This document shows positions 61,288 through 64,000 of a stretch of 64,000 nucleotides of DNA, in pieces. This DNA comes from Roseococcus thiosulfatophilus (GTDB taxonomy: Bacteria > Pseudomonadota > Alphaproteobacteria > Acetobacterales > Acetobacteraceae), in assembly GCF_017311575.1 (NCBI RefSeq), contig NZ_JAFFQY010000022.1:248001-312000 (forward strand). The letters run 5' to 3'. The notes beneath the pieces were generated by a model that had not been told where the DNA came from, did not search any database, and worked only from the letters and a program-made list of their open reading frames with translations. The first letter of the stretch is position 1. Each line of letters begins with the position of its first letter. Position numbers and translations under genes: made by a program.

Positions 61288-64000
61288 TCAGGCGAGCGCG
61301 GCCAGGGCCCGCGCCGCCACGGTGGCCGAAGCCAGGTCCGCCTGCCGCGCCGCCTCGCGCGCCAATGCCACGGCCTGCGGCCCCTCGACCGGCTGGCCGG
61401 CCAGGATGGCCGCGGCCAGGCGTGACTGCGTGGCACGCAAATCGGCCAGCAGCGCCGCCCGCGCCCGGTCCCCGAAGGGCCCGCCGATGCGAAGGCGCCG
61501 CAGCGCCTCGCGCAGCGGTTCGAAGGCGAAGCGGTGGCCGGCCTCGGCCCAGGCCTGGGCAGCCTCACCGGGCGTGACACCGGCCCGCGCCGCCAGCGCC
61601 ACGATGCTGGGCGCGGAGGCGAGCCGGGGTGCCGCCGCCACGAAGGACGCCAGTGCCGAAGGCAGGTCGGTGCGGCAATGGGCGTCGTCGGGCAGGGCGG
61701 TCTCGGCGGCGATCAGCGCGCCCACGCCCTCCCGCAACGCGGCCAGGCGGGCCGCGATGTCGGTGCCGTCCAGCAGTTCGACCGTCGCCGCCTCCAGCAG
61801 GTCACGGAGCGCGCGCTGGGCGTCGAGGCGCGGGCCGGGGGCGGCGGCCTCCGCCTCTTCGAAGCGGGCTTCGAGGCCATAGAGCTCACTCGCCAGCCAG
61901 GCGGCGCCCACGACGGACACCGGGTCGGCCTCGGCCGTGAGGCGCCCGAGCGCCGCGCAGCCCAGCCGGTTCGCCACCTGGTTGGCGAGCGCGGTGGCCG
62001 TCAGGTCGCGGCGCAGCTTGTGGCCCGCCAGGAACTCCGCGAAGGGCGGGGCGCGCAGGGGGGTCGGGAAATATTCCTCCAGCAGGGGGGCAAAGACGGG
62101 CTCGTCCGGCAGCGCGCTTTCGGCCAGGGCATCGGTCAGCCAGAGCTTCGCCACCGGCAGCAGGGCCGCGATCTCAGGCCGCGTGAGCGCCTCGCCCTCG
62201 GCCTCGCGCGCCGCCATGGCCTCGGCACCGGGCAGCACGGCCTGATGGCGGTCCAGCAGGCCTTCCGCCTCCAGCCGCGCCATCAAGGTGGCCTGGCCGG
62301 GCAGGGCGGCCGCACCCGACAGCGCCTCCAGCGAGACGGCCACCGATTGCAGCGCGTTGTCGCGCAGCACCATGGCCGCGACCTCGTCGGTCATCTCGGC
62401 CAGCAGGGCGTCGCGGCTGCGGCGGGTCAGGCCGCCCTCCGCCTCGGCCGCCGCCAGCAGGATCTTGATGTTCACCTCGTGGTCGGAGGTGCTGACGCCC
62501 GCCGAATTGTCCAGCGCATCGGTGTTCAGGCGCACGCCCGCATGCGCGGCCTCGATGCGGCCCGCCTGGGTGATGCCGAGATTGGCGCCCTCGCCCAGCA
62601 CGCGCGCGCGGAGTTCCCGCCCATCCACGCGCAGCGCGTCATTGGCGCGGTCGCCGGCCTGGGCCTGCGTTTCGGTGCTCGCCTTCACATAGGTGCCGAT
62701 GCCGCCGAAATAGAGCAGGTCCACCTCCATCCGCAGGATGGCCTGCATGACGAGAGCGGGTTCCGCGCGGTCCATCTTCAGCCCCAGCAGGCGCTGTGCC
62801 TGCAGCGAGAGCGGGATGGTCCTGGCGCCGCGCGGAAACACCCCGCCCCCCGTGCTGATGAGCGCGGTGTCGTAATCCGCCCAGGAGGAACGCGGCAGGC
62901 GGAACAGCCGCTCGCGCTCCTCGTAGCTGCGCGCCGGGTCGGGGTCAGGGTCGAGGAAGATGTGCCGGTGGTCGAAGGCCGCCACCAGCTTCGTCTGCCG
63001 CGACACCAGCAGGCCGTTGCCGAAGACGTCGCCCGACATGTCGCCCACGCCCGCGCAGGTGAAGGGCGCGTCGTGGATGGAGCGGCCCAGCGCCTCCTGG
63101 AAATGGCGTTCCACCATCACCCAGGCGCCGCGGGCCGTGATGCCCATGCCCTTGTGGTCATATCCGGCCGACCCGCCCGAGGCGAAGGCGTCGCCCAGCC
63201 AGAAGCCATATTCGGCGGAAAGCCGGTTGGCGATGTCGCTGAAGGTGGCCGTGCCCTTGTCGGCGGCGGCGACGATGTAGGGGTCGTCGCCGTCACGCCG
63301 CACCACGGCGGGCGGCGGCACCACCTCCGTGCCGTGCAGGTTGTCCGTCACGTCCAGCATGCCGCGGATCAGGGTGGAATAGGCGGCGATGCCGGTGGCC
63401 ATGAAGCCTTCCCGGTCGGCCGGGACCGCGCCCTTCAGCACGAAGCCGCCCTTGGCACCCGTAGGCACGATGACGACGTTCTTCAGGCGCTGCGCCTTCA
63501 TCAGGTCCAGCACCTCGCTGCGGAAATCCTCGCGCCGGTCGGACCAGCGGATGCCGCCGCGCGCCACGGGCCCGGCGCGCAGGTGGCAGCCCTCCATGGA
63601 GGGCGAATGCACGAAGATTTCCCGCCAGGGGCGCGGCTGTGGCATGTCGCCCGCCGCGGCACTGTCCAGCTTGAAGGCGAGGTAGGGTTTGCCCTGGTAG
63701 AAATTCGTCCGCAGCATGCCGTCCAGCATGTGCCGCAGCCGCACCAGGATGCGGTCGCAATCGGGGTCCGCCACCGCGTCCAGCAGGGCGTTCCAGCGGG
63801 TTTCCAACTCGGCCTCGTCGTGTCCTGCCTCGGGGTCGAAGCGCGCGGCAAACATCTCCAGCAGCAGCCGCGCGGCCTGCGGGTTCGCCACCAGCGCCGT
63901 CTCGACCGAACCTTGCGAGAAGGCGAAGCCCACCTGCTTCAGCCAGCGGAACATCGCCCGCAGCACCCAGCATTCGCGCCAGGACAGGCCCGCGCGCAGC
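61288..64000 (-). CDS. gdhB: NAD-specific glutamate dehydrogenase, large type, C-terminal part
   Basis: The last 904 codons of a large (about 1,600-residue) NAD-glutamate dehydrogenase; the gene runs off the right edge with the frame open (GLSWRECWVLRAMFRWLKQV at the edge). MEGCHLRAGPVARGGIRWSDRREDFRSE, VPTGAKGGFVLKGA, and GMGITARGAWVMVERHFQEA are typical, followed by the Rossmann part (GVGDMSGDVFGNGLL and EGANLGITQAGR). The enzyme interconverts glutamate and 2-oxoglutarate, mainly for glutamate catabolism. The symbol is tentative. Confidence 0.94.
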   Translation of the reverse strand, partial: LRAGLSWRECWVLRAMFRWLKQVGFAFSQGSVETALVANPQAARLLLEMFAARFDPEAGHDEAELETRWNALLDAVADPDCDRILVRLRHMLDGMLRTNFYQGKPYLAFKLDSAAAGDMPQPRPWREIFVHSPSMEGCHLRAGPVARGGIRWSDRREDFRSEVLDLMKAQRLKNVVIVPTGAKGGFVLKGAVPADREGFMATGIAAYSTLIRGMLDVTDNLHGTEVVPPPAVVRRDGDDPYIVAAADKGTATFSDIANRLSAEYGFWLGDAFASGGSAGYDHKGMGITARGAWVMVERHFQEALGRSIHDAPFTCAGVGDMSGDVFGNGLLVSRQTKLVAAFDHRHIFLDPDPDPARSYEERERLFRLPRSSWADYDTALISTGGGVFPRGARTIPLSLQAQRLLGLKMDRAEPALVMQAILRMEVDLLYFGGIGTYVKASTETQAQAGDRANDALRVDGRELRARVLGEGANLGITQAGRIEAAHAGVRLNTDALDNSAGVSTSDHEVNIKILLAAAEAEGGLTRRSRDALLAEMTDEVAAMVLRDNALQSVAVSLEALSGAAALPGQATLMARLEAEGLLDRHQAVLPGAEAMAAREAEGEALTRPEIAALLPVAKLWLTDALAESALPDEPVFAPLLEEYFPTPLRAPPFAEFLAGHKLRRDLTATALANQVANRLGCAALGRLTAEADPVSVVGAAWLASELYGLEARFEEAEAAAPGPRLDAQRALRDLLEAATVELLDGTDIAARLAALREGVGALIAAETALPDDAHCRTDLPSALASFVAAAPRLASAPSIVALAARAGVTPGEAAQAWAEAGHRFAFEPLREALRRLRIGGPFGDRARAALLADLRATQSRLAAAILAGQPVEGPQAVALAREAARQADLASATVAARALAALA

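Noticed and set aside
1-64000. tRNA or rRNA genes
   Set aside because: I looked for T-arm signatures (GGTTCGAATCC-like) and rRNA blocks in intergenic stretches on both strands and saw none. A covariance search would be decisive; I could not run one.

Overview
The window is a GC-rich alphaproteobacterial chromosome segment, most likely Acetobacteraceae (Roseomonas-like). Support comes from a class I lysyl-tRNA synthetase, an aa3 oxidase operon with ctaB, ctaG and surf1, a Bug-family binding protein, a 180-kDa-type NAD-glutamate dehydrogenase and many GTG starts with 4-bp start/stop overlaps. The mnmE-mnmG-rsmG-parA-parB block carries two perfect parS sites, which suggests the window lies near the replication origin. 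The genus is inference; no rRNA or tRNA gene was seen.

Layout. 1-0.6 kb: a RES/Xre toxin-antitoxin pair (toxin cut by the window edge) with an inverted-repeat operator. 0.65-5.3 kb: photolyase-like protein, creatininase-family hydrolase, phosphatidylethanolamine N-methyltransferase and an M32 carboxypeptidase. 5.3-11.3 kb: cytochrome c oxidase operon, minus strand, ctaC-ctaD-ctaB-coxF-like-ctaG-ctaE-surf1. 11.5-15.3 kb: an ArsR/SmtB regulator with a complete alpha-5 metal site, divergent from a four-gene Mn/Zn ABC importer. 15.3-20 kb: DedA protein, rsmB, a glycine-zipper lipoprotein and an atzG-atzE-atzH-like amidohydrolase operon. 20.1-23.6 kb: class I lysyl-tRNA synthetase and an MprF-like membrane protein with a shortened C-terminal domain.

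23.7-37.2 kb is the most unusual region. An S24 (LexA/CI-like) repressor is divergent from two small conserved genes. A promoter and strong terminator follow. Then comes a compact podovirus-type particle cluster: portal, scaffold, capsid, tail tubular A and B, an internal virion-like protein, tailspike, small and large terminase, a membrane coiled-coil protein and a SleB-type cell-wall hydrolase. I see no integrase, recombinase, replication gene or phage RNA polymerase. All reading frames are open and base composition looks like the host's. This fits a domesticated, host-maintained particle (gene-transfer-agent-like or bacteriocin-like) at least as well as a prophage remnant.

37.3-50.7 kb: DUF952 protein, DMT exporter, pyrD, HAD phosphatase, YqgE, peroxiredoxin, CBS protein, P-loop kinase, quinone oxidoreductase, Ogt, a 2Fe-2S ferredoxin-like protein, then the mnm/rsmG/par block. 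parA has no ATG, GTG or TTG upstream of its Walker A motif. 50.6-64 kb: serine hydrolase, Bug protein, Ldh-family dehydrogenase, TrmH-like methyltransferase, an Mla-type lipid transport operon, DUF2939 protein, MFS transporter, sulfotransferase and the C-terminal part of NAD-glutamate dehydrogenase.

A family of small palindromic (REP-like) elements with shared architecture occurs at about 17.3, 27.9, 36.0-36.2 (three 50-bp tandem units) and 41.2 kb.
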